Source: Progne subis subis
Taxonomy: Eukaryota; Chordata; Aves; Passeriformes; Hirundinidae
Assembly: GCA_022316685.1 (NCBI GenBank)
Contig: JAKJHU010000833.1
Location: 1-64,000 of the forward strand
Reading direction: 5' to 3'
DNA length: 64,000 nucleotides
Shown here: positions 1 to 11,449 of the stretch, one piece after another
How positions within the stretch are numbered: the first letter of the stretch is position 1
Layout: every line of letters begins with the position of its first letter
Translations under genes and position numbers: made by a program
The notes under the pieces: model-generated
Told to the model about the DNA's origin: nothing
Database searches by the model: none
The model's input: the letters and a program-made list of their open reading frames with translations, nothing else

Positions 1-2411
1 GCACAGCAGCAGCCACAGCTGGTTGCACGGCCACAGGCACGGCCGGCTGGACAGCCGTAGCACCGTCGGTTGAACATCGTAGCCACAGCTGGCTGCACAG
101 CTGTAGGCACGGCAACCACCTGTTGGCTGGAAGGGGATACCTTTGCACAGGCCCCAACCATGTCCGACATGGATGGTTCCCCAGGAAGCGCTTCAATTAT
201 CCTCTTGCAAACAGCATTGCAGCTGCTTCGAGCAAGGGACTGAATCATGAGCTTCCTTGCTGCAGGATCACTCACCTGCTTCTCCACAGCAGCCGTCAGC
301 CATCCTGCAAAGCACAGGAAGGGCTCACCAACTCCCTGGACAATCGTTGCAAAGGGCTGCTGTGGAGTAGCCAGCTGTAAGGTCTGAACCAGGGCTGCCA
401 TGCCTGTTTGTTGGCACTGCTCCTGGACCAAGGGCTCATAACCAGCCTGCCCTTCGGCCCTGGTATAATTGCGTGTTCCCATTAGCATATTGCTATTAAC
501 CATACGCCTAGGATCACCTGGACCCAGTGTCCTATTCCGTTCCACTGTCTGCCAGCTGAGTCCATTTATGCTCAAAGAAGTCATATTCAAACGGTGGGAA
601 AAGGGCTCGAGCTAAGCTCTGAATGTCAAAGGGCGTCAAAAGACTGGCATTAAAATAACGGAGAACCTGCATCACCTCAGCTGAGCCCAGACCATACTTC
701 CTGACTGCACCACGCAGTTCTGTCAAGGCCTGCCAAGCCAAGGGTTGATAGGTGTTATAAGTAGCACCCTGAAGGACAGGGAAGGCCTGAAGACCCTCAG
801 ATGAAGCAGCAGCACCTGCCTTATCCTTCCCTGTGGACCCCACAGGGTCAGAGGCAGGCACTCGGCTGGGGACCGGCTGAACACCAGACACTGCAGGTTC
901 AGCACCAGCATCAGCACCATCGCTCAGTCCTTCAACCTTCGCTTTCACTTCCCCTCAGAATAGCCCGCCGTCTTTCGGGCGTACGGTCACCTGACGGGGG
1001 GAGCATCCAGCAGGCTGTGGATGAAGAGCCAACGGCACGGGACCCCTGCTCTTGTCAAAACTGGCCGCATTCCGGCGTGTCCCCGCTCGAGCTGAACTTA
1101 AACACCTCGGCGCTTGCAGCCGCCGTAACGCTCGCAGGGGGAAGCGGAGACGGGGCCGGACCAGCCGCTGGTGCCAGGCCCACCGCATCCTCAGCGGGGC
1201 TGGAGCCTGCCAGCAGTGCCGTGGCACCGGCCACCAGAGACCAGTCAAAGGGCTCCACGGTGGGCACACATCCCGGCGCAGCTGGGGAGCTTGGGCTGTA
1301 TTGAGGCGGAGACGGTGACAGCACCTCGGCCACTGCTAGGGTCGCGCCGTCCCCCGCCAGCAGCCCATCAGAGCTGGCTGTGCCAGAGTCTCTCCCTGCC
1401 CCGCGAGCACCGCCCCCAGCCGCAGGCCACAGGACTGGTGCGCGGACCGGAGTGTCCGGGACATCCCCGAGAAGAGTCCCTGCACGGGGGCAGAGGCCTG
1501 CAGGCACCACCACCCCCGAGCGGGGCAAGCTGTCAGCCTGCCCGTGGGGGCAGCATCCATCGAAGGACTGACCAGGACCTTGCCTCCGGCAGCATCCCCA
1601 CCCCACGCTCCCTCAGCAGGCGGCGTGAGGACAGAAGTGGCCAACGCACCCCCTCCGGCCCCGGCCCGGGTGGCAGAGCGGGGAGCTCCGCTCCATCCGA
1701 CTCCATTGGATAGGTGACGGTCGTGCGGCAGCACGGACAGTGCACAGTGACAGAATCCCAGTCAAACGACAGTGGGGGCCGCACCCCCGGGCCGCCCCCT
1801 CCTACCAATGCCAGAAAGGCATGGAGGGGAGGCGGCCCTGCCCTGCTCCGGCGGCTCCGCAGCGCGGGGACAGGGGGGACCGGCCCCGGGCTCGGCGGGG
1901 TCCCGCCCCCTCCCTGCCCAAGCAGCGCCGATGGAGTCGGGACGCACCCCTCCCCTGGGAGATCAGCGCTGGAGCCCGAGGGGAAAAACCACCCGGCGCA
2001 GGGACCGGGGAGGGAGGGGCTGAGTCTGTCTCACAAGGAGCTGAAGCTCAGACTCAGACAATACTTCTGGGTCTGACATAATGACCCCGCCCCCCTCCAG
2101 CTCCCCGTCCTGCTTTGAAATGGGGCTGGCAGCCTGCGAGCTGGGAGGGGTCGACCTAAACACAGCCCACTCAACTAACTTCCACTGCAGCAACAAGTCT
2201 GCAATCTCCTTATCATAATCTATTTCAAGGCGCCCATCAGACGTTCCCCAGGAGGAAACCATACCTGCCGACTGAGCACAGCATTTGGCGTGTGAAAGAG
2301 CCCACGGTATCTGCCCCACGTGAGCAGACGCTGAAGCCCCTCCCGAGAGACCTCAGCGTGTTTCTGCTCCAAGAGGTCCTCCCAAAGCTCCAATACCAGA
2401 GCGTCCTGCAT
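1..2411 (-). pseudogene. Endogenous retrovirus gag, frameshifted, running off the left edge
   Basis: A degenerate gag read on the minus strand. The likely start codon is at 2411-2409, 58 bp after the primer-binding-site-like sequence. Matrix-like sequence follows (2411 to about 2240) and then changes frame. A proline/alanine-rich, high-GC middle part spans about 1960-950 with several frame changes. A capsid segment is open from 948 to 532. A frameshift near 535-540 moves the capsid to another frame, which continues to about 180 and includes a major-homology-region-like stretch near 286-342 with the expected Gln, Gly, Glu and Phe. Positions 1-125 are a low-complexity Ala/Val/Pro repeat. The layout fits a class II (beta/alpha-like) avian ERV. 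Pol and env would lie beyond position 1. With several breaks it is not expected to give full-length Gag. Class assignment is by recognition only. Confidence 0.75.
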
Positions 2412-2468
2412 GGCAGACACAAAACAGGGAAAGAGGGGAAGGAAAACCTCACCAGACTGTTTCTTCCA

Positions 2469-2486
2469 CACGTTGAAGGGTCACTA
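2469..2486 (-). other. Retroviral primer-binding-site-like sequence
   Basis: Two bases after the LTR the minus strand reads TAGTGACCCTTCAACGTG, close to the tRNA-Trp-type site of avian retroviruses (TGGTGACCC...ACGTG), with changes in the first and middle positions. Its place between LTR end and gag start is right. The primer identity is an inference from partial similarity. Confidence 0.5.
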
Positions 2487-2488
2487 CT

Positions 2489-2892
2489 TGTGATCGGGAT
2501 ATGCAAAGCAATCACACAGAGAAGAGAAATTTGCAGGGCAGAGGGTTCCTCTCCGAGAGAGCCCAAGGGCTGAGCCAAGGCGGAGAACCAAGGCCGAGAG
2601 CCCCTCTGCCTGTTTGTTTCTTACTTTTTATACATTTGTGGGTCTGACTGTGGATTGGCTTCTGGAGTTTTCACCCCTCAGCCAAATGGCCAGACCAGCT
2701 GCCAGTTACAATTGTTTTCAGGTTAGAAATATGCAAACAAAGGACAGGGAATGAAAAACAAAGGCTTTGTTTATGTTACATGTGTGAGAAAAAGGTAGAA
2801 ACTGCTCCTAATATTGTACGGTAGCTAAAAGGTCTGACTCCATTTTATGAACAATCAAAAGGCTTTAAAAACTCAGAAAAACCAGGGTGACA
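2489..2892 (-). mobile_element. 5' LTR of the gag-bearing ERV
   Basis: About 404 bp that begins TGTCACCCTG on the minus strand at 2892 and ends near ATCACA at 2489. A TATA box (TATAAAAAG, minus) is at 2632-2624. The primer-binding-site-like sequence and gag start follow on the same strand. A shorter relative with matching ends is the solo LTR at 18644-18835. The 2489 end comes from aligning the two copies. Confidence 0.75.
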
Positions 2893-3402
2893 GGAAGCAG
2901 CCTGAGAACAGGGTTTACATGTGAGGGGAGGGGAATTCAGAGCCATTTTCTCCCCTGTGGTCTGGAGGTCTGCATTTCCAATGGCCCTGCAGCTGCCAAA
3001 GTGGCCTTTTTCACTCAACTGAGAAAAGTTCTGCTGAAAGCCTGTCCTAAACCTGCTTTTCCTGCAAATGTGCCCAATGAGTCCTCATTTTTTGCAGCCC
3101 CAGGTCTTGCGTGCATGCAGGTGTGAGAACCGATGGATGGAACAACTCTGCTAGGGGGAAGTTCTCCATTTCTTATTTGTTTATCTTTTTGTTCTTGTGG
3201 GTTTTTTTGTTTGCTTTTGTTTGGTTTGCTTTATTTTCTTGTTCTTTTGTTTTGATTGGTTTTGTTGATTTTGGGGAGAGCTTTTTTTTTTTTTTAGGCT
3301 TTGTGGGGTTATGGGGTTTTTTTCCATTTCTTTGTATTTTGTTTTGGTTCCTTTTTTTAGGTGGTGGGAAATTTTTGTTTTGTATGGGGCTTTTTTGTTT
3401 GG

Positions 3403-3433
<31 letters not shown>

Positions 3434-3779
3434 CTCCCCCTGTCAGCTCTGGGCAGAGCTCTGTAACTCCACCTGACACTTTCCTGTGGCACTGTGGAGG
3501 TGGCCAGGGGGACCTTCCCTGAGCTGTGTGCACAGCAATGCACATCAGCCCAGGCCGGGGGTGCTCAGTGCCCGCTCAGTTTTGCTGTCTGCCTGTGGCT
3601 CTGGACGCTTCCCTTGGAGCGTCTCCAGGCAGGGAACGTTGGAGCTGTCCCCACCGTGGTGTCACAGAGAGGGGAACGCTGGGGCTGTGCCGCTCCTGCC
3701 CCGGCCCCAAGAGCTCTGCCAGCGCCTGGAGGAGACACAAAGGCTGAGCCCAAGGGTGAGAACTGCAGAAGGGGCTGAG
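2893..3779. other. No gene seen; T-rich tract
   Basis: No coding similarity recognised. About 3170-3428 is a T/G-rich low-complexity tract ending in a long T run. The open frame across it is almost all Phe and Leu, so it is compositional. 3430-3780 is GC-rich with no clear match. Confidence 0.5.
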
Positions 3780-4040
3780 CTGGGAGGGAGGCAGCGGGAT
3801 CATGGAGTCCAGGCCCTGGCCCTGCACAGACAGCCCAACAGTGGCAGCCTGGGCATTCCCGGGAGCGGTGTCCAAAGGCTCCTGGAGCTGCGGCAGCCTC
3901 ACAGCTGTGACCATTCCCTGGGGAGCCTGGTGAGTGGTCAAGCCCCCTGTAGGGGAAGAAGCTTTTGCTGTTCTCCAGCCCACAGCTGGCCTGGCCCAGC
4001 CCCAGCCGTTCCCTGGGGTGCATTCCCTGCTGGCCCCGGG
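3780..4040 (-). mobile_element. Degenerate CR1-like LINE fragment
   Basis: Sequence around 3790-4020 resembles the CR1 3' region (cf. 55945-56245 on the other strand), including a GGTGTCCAAA-type block and CCATTCCCTGGGGAGCC. It is strongly diverged and lacks a clean 3' tail. Confidence 0.45.
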
Positions 4041-4464
4041 GCAGAAGTCTCAGCTGCCCCTGCTGCTGTCCCTGGGCAGGAGGCGCAGCCCCCAGGGAGC
4101 TCTGAGCTCTGTCTGCTGCTGGGCTGTGGCCGAAGCGAGCCAGTGCCAGCAGAGCTCTGGGGAAAGGTCCCGGCCCTGGCTTGGGGCTGGGCCAGAGTCC
4201 AGGGAGCAAATCAACTTACAGCTGCTGCCCCAGAGCAGGGAAGAGCAGGAATTGCTGGCTGGGAGAGACTCTTGCCAAGGGCCTGCAGCACCAGGACACA
4301 GGCCATGGCTGGACGCTGCTTGGGGCCAGGGTGAGCTGGGATGTGGGGATGGACTTGTTCCCTGGGAGGGCGGTGGGGCCCTGGCACAGAGTGGGCGGAA
4401 AAGCTGCGGCTGCCCTGGAATGACTGGAAGTGTGCAAGGGCTGGTTGGAGGGGACTTCCTGCCG
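4041..4464. other. GC-rich stretch without a recognised feature
   Basis: Overlapping open frames occur on both strands as expected from base composition. No domain, repeat match or splice structure was found. Confidence 0.4.
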
Positions 4465-4517
4465 GGATGGGATGGGATGGGATGGGATGGGATGGGATGG
4501 GATGGATGGGATGGGAT
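4465..4517 (+). repeat. (GGGAT)n microsatellite
   Basis: About ten near-perfect GGGAT/GGATG pentamers, G-rich on the plus strand. Repeated GGG tracts separated by AT fit the G-quadruplex pattern. Confidence 0.9.
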
Positions 4518-4811
4518 AGATCAGTGTAATGTGGGGTGTAATTGCAGTGTGGAAGTGGTGTGAAAGTTGGGAGGGGTAGGGATTGCAATGGGGAGATGAG
4601 GTGGTTTGGGCTCTTGGAGTAGGGTGGAAGAGGGAGGGAAAGCAAGAGCGAGTTTTTAAAGGCTGCTGGTGCTTTAAGGAGTTTTGGGGCCTGGAAGTGA
4701 CTTGCGGGAGGTTGCTGTGAAATTGGGAAGGCTGAGTTCAAGGTGCTGTGCTGTGCTGTGCAGGGCTGAGGTGGAGGGGCAGTGATTTTGGGAGGGTAAG
4801 GGCACCTGCTC

Positions 4812-4880
4812 CCAAGAAAGAAAGAAAGAAAGAAATGAGAGAGAGAGAAGGAAAGGTGGAAGGAAAAAGGAAGGAAGGGT
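4812..4880 (+). repeat. Purine-only tract (GAAA/GA/GGAA)
   Basis: Successive (AAAG)n, (GA)n and AAGG-type runs, almost entirely A and G on the plus strand. Confidence 0.8.
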
Positions 4881-4889
4881 TTTAAATGA

Positions 4890-5690
4890 AGCTCTGTATG
4901 TCTAATTTAATAAGGAACAAAGCTGAATTTAACAGCAATGTAATTTTATTTAAATAGCATTTTAAAATCAAGCATATGCAAAAAAATTGTCAGTGATTAA
5001 TTAAAGATAAGTAATGTTCAGATAAAGCATAAGCAAAACCAACTGGGGTATGGAGGGGGGCGCTTCTCACCCTACCTCACATACAAAACAAAGTAATCCA
5101 ACTTGAACTCATATACTGTATGCTAATATATATTCATTAATATTTCCTGTAAATCTCCTCCTAATTCCAGTTCCTAAAATCTACGTCACTATACTACATA
5201 GCGCATGCTCAACTTGTTATTAGGGGGTCTCCTTGGCTTTTTGGTGGTCTTCAGATGAAGGCTCATCATCTTCTTCATGTCCTCTGAATAACCTTACTGA
5301 TTGTGCATGTGTTCTAAGTTTTGTGTTATACATAACTAATCATTATGTTCCAAAAAGTAATTATTTCATGGATCACACCACCACCCAAACTCTCTACCTG
5401 GGAATAGTCCCAGCTTTGTCCTTTTCAAGGCCAGTTCTATCTTAAGACATCCTGTATCCCATCACATCTGCAAGGGGCCCATCTCCCTAGCTTGGAGTAG
5501 TCCCAGCTTTGGCCAATCCAGTTTTGAAACTCTTGCTTATCTCAAACTGCATCCTGTATCTTATTTTTCTCATGCAGCATCTGCCAAGAGGCCCATCTGC
5601 TTTGTAACACTACTCACATCTACTTTTTCCTTTACTACTTTATGACAAATATTTTCTAAAATATATATTTCTGAAATATTAATATAGTTA
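4890..5690 (-). mobile_element. AT-rich LTR-like sequence
   Basis: A possible minus-strand LTR. An AATAAA-type signal (TTTATT on plus) is near 4945, and the 5280-5340 part recalls the LTR-like sequence at 52440-52765 (a CTAAGTTTTGTGTT block in both). Ends and target duplications were not found. Confidence 0.35.
5384..5602 (+). repeat. Two-copy diverged tandem repeat, about 105-110 bp
   Basis: Two adjacent copies share AGTCCCAGCTTTG near the start, ATCCTGTATC in the middle and a CATCTGC...GGCCCATCT end. It lies inside the LTR-like AT-rich region and may be a duplicated U3 segment. Confidence 0.65.
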
Positions 5691-6732
5691 CAATTAGCAT
5701 GAATCATTTTCATTTATTACATCTGGGATATAAAAAACCCAGAAATCTTCATCACTTTATTTCTCACAGTAATAGAAAAAGCATTCAGCATCACAGTATC
5801 TGCAAACCCTATAAAAATAGCAAATTTCATCCCTTCCTCCTATATTCGTTGTATACAATCTCACGAAGCTGACCACTGACGTTTCAGTCTGGGCCAGTCC
5901 TTTTCTGTAGGGTTTTTAGAGTTACATCCCTGAGCAGCCAAAGCTGAATATTAGCATTGTCAGCCTTATTTCACATTATCAAATTTTAATTATGCAAATA
6001 AATATATATTATTGTCCTATATATAACTATTAGTATAAGTATATTATTAGTATAAGATTATTGTAATATCACTTGCAAAATGAACCTGAACTCAATATTA
6101 AAACCTTCTTCTGTCTCTCCATATGGGAGCATTCCAAAAACAATTGTTCCTTCTCTTGGCGCTGTTTCCAATGTGTTGTTAACAAAATTCACCCTCGTCT
6201 ACCCAAATTCACAAGTCCTTTTCTTTTTCCATATGCAATATTTGGATCCATATTAATACATCCACTGCTTCAGCTTCTTTTAACCGACTGCCCCACTGCT
6301 CCCATGGTGCTCAGACCTCAGCCCACTCCAGAGCCAAAGAGCTCTAGGGAAGGGCTTCCCATGCAGGAATTTTGTATGGCACTGATTGATGAAATTTACA
6401 TTTAAAAAGTGACATTTTGGTGTGATGTATGCCAGTGTAGTTTTACCAGTGGGCAGGGTCAGCACTACAGACCCCACCTGAAGGAATCAGTGTCATTTAC
6501 TACAGCTCAAAGCAGCAAAGGAGCACAAAAGGAGCAGCTCAGCAATGCACCCAACCATCACTACCAAAGACTGGCTGCAGGGATTGAGAAAGATCCAGCA
6601 CCAGTTCCCCTCAGACTTTCCCATCACCCACATCCGCACATCAGCTGGGGGAAGCTGTCCCAGCCAAGGACTGGAGAGCCACTCCCGGACACTGGGAATT
6701 GCTGCAGGTGCCTCCAGCCACAGGTGAGGCTC
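5691..6732. other. AT-rich stretch without a recognised gene
   Basis: No conserved protein or RNA gene was seen. Short open frames lack recognisable motifs. Confidence 0.4.
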
Positions 6733-7357
6733 TGTTATAAATACGATAGACCAAATTCTTAGAAATCAAAATTTAGAATTTTATTTGAGAGACAAAATGA
6801 CAGTCTCGGACAGCCACAGTTAAAAGGACAGTGTCGAGCCCGGGGTCAGCGCTGGGTGAACGCTGATAACACACTCTGCCAGTATGCTGTCCCCCAAGTT
6901 CACATTTCTGGCTTGAAGCTGCCCCTTTTTATACACAGGATCGCTGAGAAAAGTCGGGACTCCGATGTTTTCCCTGTCCACGGCAGCTTCATTAACTATT
7001 CATGTTCGGGTCCGGGTGTTCTGAATAGTTCTTCCTGGGTAGACAATGACCTTGATTGTCAAGCCCAGGTGTGTTGTAGATATGCTAATGTCCAGAGGAG
7101 GCAGATGAGATATGGATAGATATGATAATGTCCGGAGGAGATGGGTGAGATAAGGATCTGATGTGATCATTCGGTTCTTGAGCTGTTCATCTGCTTCTTC
7201 CGTGGTTTTGTGTTCTTTTCAGAGTTTCCTGGCAGAGGCATTTCTATGTCATTCTTAGCATAGTTCTCGTGTCCCTTTTCTGGTACTGTGCTGCCAGCAG
7301 AGATACCCCGTACCTCTCCCTGTATGGCTTCTGTTTCAGTTTTTTTTTCTTACAACA
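6733..7357 (-). mobile_element. LTR with TATA box and AATAAA signal
   Basis: Starts TGTTGTAAG at 7357 and ends TTATAACA at 6733 on the minus strand, with TG...CA ends. A strong TATA box (TATAAAAAGG) is at 6933-6924. An AATAAA signal is at 6785-6780, about 140 bp downstream, the usual U3-R spacing. About 625 bp. No gag or other internal sequence adjoins, so it may be solo. Immediate flanks do not form a clear target duplication. Confidence 0.75.
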
Positions 7358-7512
7358 TATTCCAAACATGAATTAACTTTAAGACATATATCACAGTTTT
7401 ATCTCAGTTTTCTTAGAACATATGTAGGTAGATACAAACTTATATTTTATATGGGTGTATTACAATACAAACATATTCCAAACATGAATTAACTTTAGGA
7501 CATTTATCACAG
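7354..7512 (+). repeat. 41-bp direct duplication 115 bp apart
   Basis: The segment starting ACATATTCCAAACATG at 7354 recurs near 7470 with two substitutions. It overlaps the outer edge of the LTR at 6733-7357. Confidence 0.75.
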
Positions 7513-7904
7513 GCTCCAACCTGGCTGTGAGAGGGCCCAGCTCTGATAGTGCTGAATAAACAAACTGACAGCACTTCTAGGGCAGGAACAGCTGGTTTCC
7601 TCCTCCTCTTGGGTCCCTCCCAAAGCCTGGCCAGGGCCCAAGGAGGAACCAAGGGAGGTGACTGACCATCCAGCCCCAAACAAGGCCAGATGTCAGATTT
7701 CATGGCCTTTTCTGGCTTCTAAACACAGAAAGGTCAATACATGTCTCACTAATGAGTGGATACCTCTCTGACAGTGCTAATGACCATGCATATTTCACTA
7801 ATGAGCAGATACAAAGATAACCTTTGGTTGGAAGGTTGATGCAGAGGTCACCTTTGGCTCAGGGCCTGCTGTTCAGGCCTCACTCAGGCCTCTTGTCCAG
7901 GCCT
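7513..7904. other. No gene seen
   Basis: Contains a short imperfect repeat (CACTAATGAG near 7747 and 7798). No coding or RNA feature recognised. Confidence 0.4.
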
Positions 7905-8010
7905 GGCATGAGCAGGGACATCTTTCACCACATCAGGTTGTTCAGAGCCCTGTCCCAGCTGGACTTGAATGTTTCCAGGGATGGGGCATTGACCACCTGC
8001 AGCCCCCCAC
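7905..8010 (-). mobile_element. CR1 LINE fragment
   Basis: Matches the CR1 3' region in reverse orientation (GAGCAGGGACATCTTTCACC, then the GTTCAGAGCCC block), and closely matches 57990-58095. Confidence 0.75.
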
Positions 8011-9475
8011 ATCCCTCCTGGCCACGGAACTTGGCTGCAGAAATGGGTCCTTGGGGTGCTTTCCAAGGAACCTTGAAGGGATGAGGGATCCAAAGGCAGC
8101 AGTGGGCTCAGTGCAGTGTCCATGGCCACAGCCCCTTGCAATGGCCCAGGGCAGGGTGGGATGATGATCCACCCTCACTGCTGGCCCAGGGCAGGGCTGC
8201 AGGGCCCTTCCCCACAGCCTGTCTGCACACAAGCACTGCCAGGGCTCTCTGCATTTCCCTTCCCCTCTCTCTTGGCTCACTCACACACCTCCCAACAACC
8301 CACCTGGAGCTTTGAGCTGCAAGGAGTTCAAAGCTTGTCTGTCCTTCAGCAGTTGGTCTAATTCTGCCTTCAGCCACACACAAACCTCTGGATTTGTGTT
8401 TATTGTAGAACTTCCTGTGTGTCTAGATCATTCCTTGCATGGTTCTGCCTTGGGGAAGGGGAACCCTCATGGTGGCACCTTGGGCTTGGCACACACTTGA
8501 GGAGGCTGTCTGTTTCCACCATGGAAACTCTGGAGTTTTAGATTGCTAAACTGAAAGAAGAAAACCCCTCTTTTTCCTGAGTGCAGCCAGTTCTCTGAGC
8601 AAAGCAGGTCCCAGGTGAGTGAGGGGAGACAGGAGGGGGTTGGGGAATGTGGAGCAAGGTTGTCTGCACTGGGTCAGACCTCAAGGCACAGCTTCTCTGA
8701 ATAGATCAGACCTCCCTGGGAGAGACCCTGGGTCAGTATCAGTCACAGAATACTGCAACCACATCTTCTCTAAACAGAAAAATACACCCATGAAAATAGG
8801 AATGTGGCTTTATTAGAAGCTCTATGAAATATTTCTCCATAACTCTTGGATAAAGACTTCCTAATGAATGAACACCAGACCAGAGGGAAATCAAGGCACA
8901 ACCATGGTCTGTCAGGACTTGCTTGATCCTAATGAGCCCCGTGGTACATTTGGTGCTTAGCCCTGGAACCTCAGGGCCTGAGGGGAGATTGCACAAACCT
9001 TTCCAGGAGTGAAAGTCAGAAGAAAAACCCAAAGTATCTCTGTATCTCAATGGGTCCCACTAAGGTCCATCCCCAACGCAGGCTACTCATAAAGTCCATG
9101 ACAGAGAGAACTGGAGGCCAGGATTGCACAAAAACCTTTTCAGAGACTCGGTGTGGAAAGGAAAATCCAAAGTAGCTTAAACACCTTGAGTACCTCAAAG
9201 CATTAATGAGCCCTACTGAGTGTTGCTACAGGCTAAGAATCTAAAGAGACTAATTAGAGCAGATAATTGGAGGCCATGATTGCACAAACCTCTCAAAGAC
9301 TCCCAGGAAAAAGCAAAACCAAACCCCAAAGTCCTTTGAATGCTCCTCCTGGCAGCATTCAGGAGCCCCCCAGGGCCATTGCTGACCAAGGCTCCCCAGG
9401 GACTCCTTCCAGCACATGCTTGAGGCCACTGGCATGTGAGGGGGATGCTGAGGGCAGCACAAGGGGCTGACAGTG
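8011..9475 (+). repeat. P1 block, paralogous to about 58700-60310
   Basis: Long direct similarity to the second copy. Anchors are GGGTCCTTGGGGTGC at about 8045 and 58746, and the shared stretch at 9230-9440 and 60116-60310. No gene recognised inside. Confidence 0.8.
8935..9360 (+). repeat. Tandem array with about 120-155 bp period, short copy
   Basis: About three diverged units, each with a TTAATGAGCCC(C/T)ACTGAG-like block and a GGAGGCCA(T/G)GATTGCAC block. Fewer units than in the copy near 59.4-60.1 kb. Confidence 0.7.
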
Positions 9476-10499
9476 CCCAGCCTTGCTGGGGCTGTGCCAG
9501 GAGGCCCCAGGGCCTCAGGACAAGGTGTCTCCTCACAGCCCTTGGTGGCACAGAGGCTGCTGTGCCCCAGGACACCAGGACTTGGCTTCTCCCAGGCACT
9601 GCCAGCCTTGCCAGGGCCCTTGGCCATGTCCAGCACAGCTTGTCCTGCCCTGTCCCACAGCTGCTGCACACTCCCATCTCGCTGCCCCCCTGGCTCTGCC
9701 CTGCCATGGCCAGCCCTGCCCTGACCTCTGCCCAGGGCATGTCTGACACCCCCCATCCAATGGGCTGGGGGTGGGAAAGTGTTCCTGAGGGCACAGGGAG
9801 GGGACAGCTGGGCTGGACTGACCCAAGGGAGCTCCCATTCCTTGTGATGTCATGGTCAGCAATAAACTGAGGGAAAAGAAGAATGATGGGGGTGGCGGTG
9901 AGAGCTGTGGATGTCTTTTATTATTGAGACATTTCTCATGCCAAGCACAAAGTACATGTACTCCACCCTTTCCTGCCAGGAGCTGGCTGGACATTGTCTG
10001 CTGATGGGAAGTAGAGAATTGATCTCAGTTGTTATTTCTGTCCTTACACATGTGGCCTTTGCTTTTTGAGGCCCTTGCTGAGGAGGATGGTCACAGCACA
10101 GACATGCAGCAGGACAGTGACCAAACTGCCCGAGCACTCCGGCCTTGCACCCACAGAAGGGCTGGGAAGGGGAGTGTGGAGCTGGGAAGAGCAGATGTGG
10201 AAAGAGCCAGGGCCATTGTCCCTGTCTGTGCTGGCTCTGCTGCGAGCCTCTTTCCTTCCCATCTGCAAAAGATCATTATTTTATTCAGATGAATAGGGAA
10301 CAAAGCTTTTGAAAGTCATTGAGATACTGAATAATGGCAGATACTCATGTAGAAATGCTGTTGAGTCGTGATATTTGTTTGTGGAAAACATAACAGTAGG
10401 AATGTATTAAAAAAATGCAAAAATGCAAAGAAAGGACACAAAGTCTGAGATTGAAATAAGTTATATTCAGAAGGTTCTGCAGAAGAAAAGAGGCAGGTT
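9476..10499. other. GC-rich then mixed sequence, no gene assigned
   Basis: Open frames on both strands look compositional. An AATAAA occurs near 9861, without a recognisable upstream gene. Confidence 0.35.
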
Positions 10500-10740
10500 T
10501 TTGCTTCTGAAATCCAGCCAGCAGTTTCCTCATGGACTCCACGAGTTCCTTATTCCTCAGGCTGGAGATGAAGGGGTTCAGGGCTGGAGGCACCAGTGAG
10601 TACAGAACTGACAGGGCCAGATCCAGGGATGGGGAGGAGATGGAGGGGGGCTTCAGGTGGGCAAACAAACCACTGCTGACAAACAAGGACACCACAGCCA
10701 GGCGAGGGAGGCACGTGGAAAAGGCTTTGTGTCCCAGGAG
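10500..10740 (-). pseudogene. Olfactory receptor relic (OR14-like), TM6-TM7 end only
   Basis: The minus-strand frame carries the C-terminal hallmarks of an odorant receptor: KAFSTCLPRLAVVSLF at the loop 3/TM6 border, KPPSISSPSLD, then a VPPALNPFISSLRN motif in TM7 (usual form PxxNPxIYSxRN, here Ile-Ser for Ile-Tyr), and a short cytoplasmic tail. The text is of the avian gamma-c/OR14 type. The first about 220 residues, including TM1-TM5, are missing; upstream the sequence runs into a minisatellite (10771-10965). The open frame continues past the usual tail. An intact receptor of this family is a seven-helix G-protein-coupled odorant receptor. This piece cannot fold as one. Confidence 0.85.
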
Positions 10741-10770
10741 GCCCCACTTTGCCCAAGTAGAGCCTCGCAT

Positions 10771-10965
10771 CCATGAGATTCCCTGTTGTCACAATGCTCT
10801 GCTGGGTTCCATGGGGCTGTGCTGTGTCACAGTGGACACTGAGCTCCACGTGCCCTGGCACTATCCAAGTGGCACCTGGCTTCCATGAGGCCGCGCTGTG
10901 TTTGTAGTGGACACTTGGTTCCCCAAGATGTCCTTGTGTCACAGAGCTCTCCTGGTGCCATGAGG
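10771..10965 (-). repeat. GTGTCACA minisatellite, array 1
   Basis: Diverged units with TGTCACA(A/G)(T/A)G followed by a GGTTCCATG(A/G)GG-like block, unit about 40-60 bp. Same family as 25191-25640 and 61546-62010. Confidence 0.75.
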
Positions 10966-10984
10966 CCCAGCTGTGTTGATGCCT

Positions 10985-11175
10985 TCAGGAACCCAGAAAT
11001 AAAGTAACAGCCTTGGAGATAATATTATAGAGGAGGTAATAGAAAGGCTGATCTTTATTGGAGACCTCCAAGGGGCAGATATGGAAAATGTCCACAAAAC
11101 GCCCAGCCCCCCAAAGGGTGAATACAGTTCTATAAATGTAGCAGATTAGCATATTTGACAAAAATCACCAGTTAG
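10985..11175 (-). mobile_element. LTR-like fragment
   Basis: On the minus strand a TTTATAGAAC-like box near 11136 is followed by CCAATAAAGATC (AATAAA at 11058-11053), a spacing typical of an LTR R region. Ends not defined. Confidence 0.4.
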
Positions 11176-11449
11176 GAGCACAGGTGGTGAGGCATGACAA
11201 AGTTCCTTGCAAGAGTCACTCTGTCCCTGACTGGACACTTCAGGCACAGCAAGGAAGGAAAGCAACAAGAGAACCAAACAAAATCCAGGCAATCAACCAG
11301 AAACGAACCGAGGACTGTCCCTGTGTGTGTGACAAGAGGACAGGGAGGGCAAGGATAAAAGGAACACGGCCTAAAAGCGTCACAGAGCTCCAACTTAACA
11401 GGACTTGACTTACACCCCAACCTGAACTTACACCTTCAACTTCACAATT
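11176..11449. other. No gene seen
   Basis: Unassigned sequence between the LTR-like fragment and the ZNF-A 3' flank. Confidence 0.35.

Noticed and set aside
3111..3428. Phe/Leu-rich frame that looks like membrane helices
   Set aside because: Translation of a T-rich low-complexity tract ending in a poly-T run.
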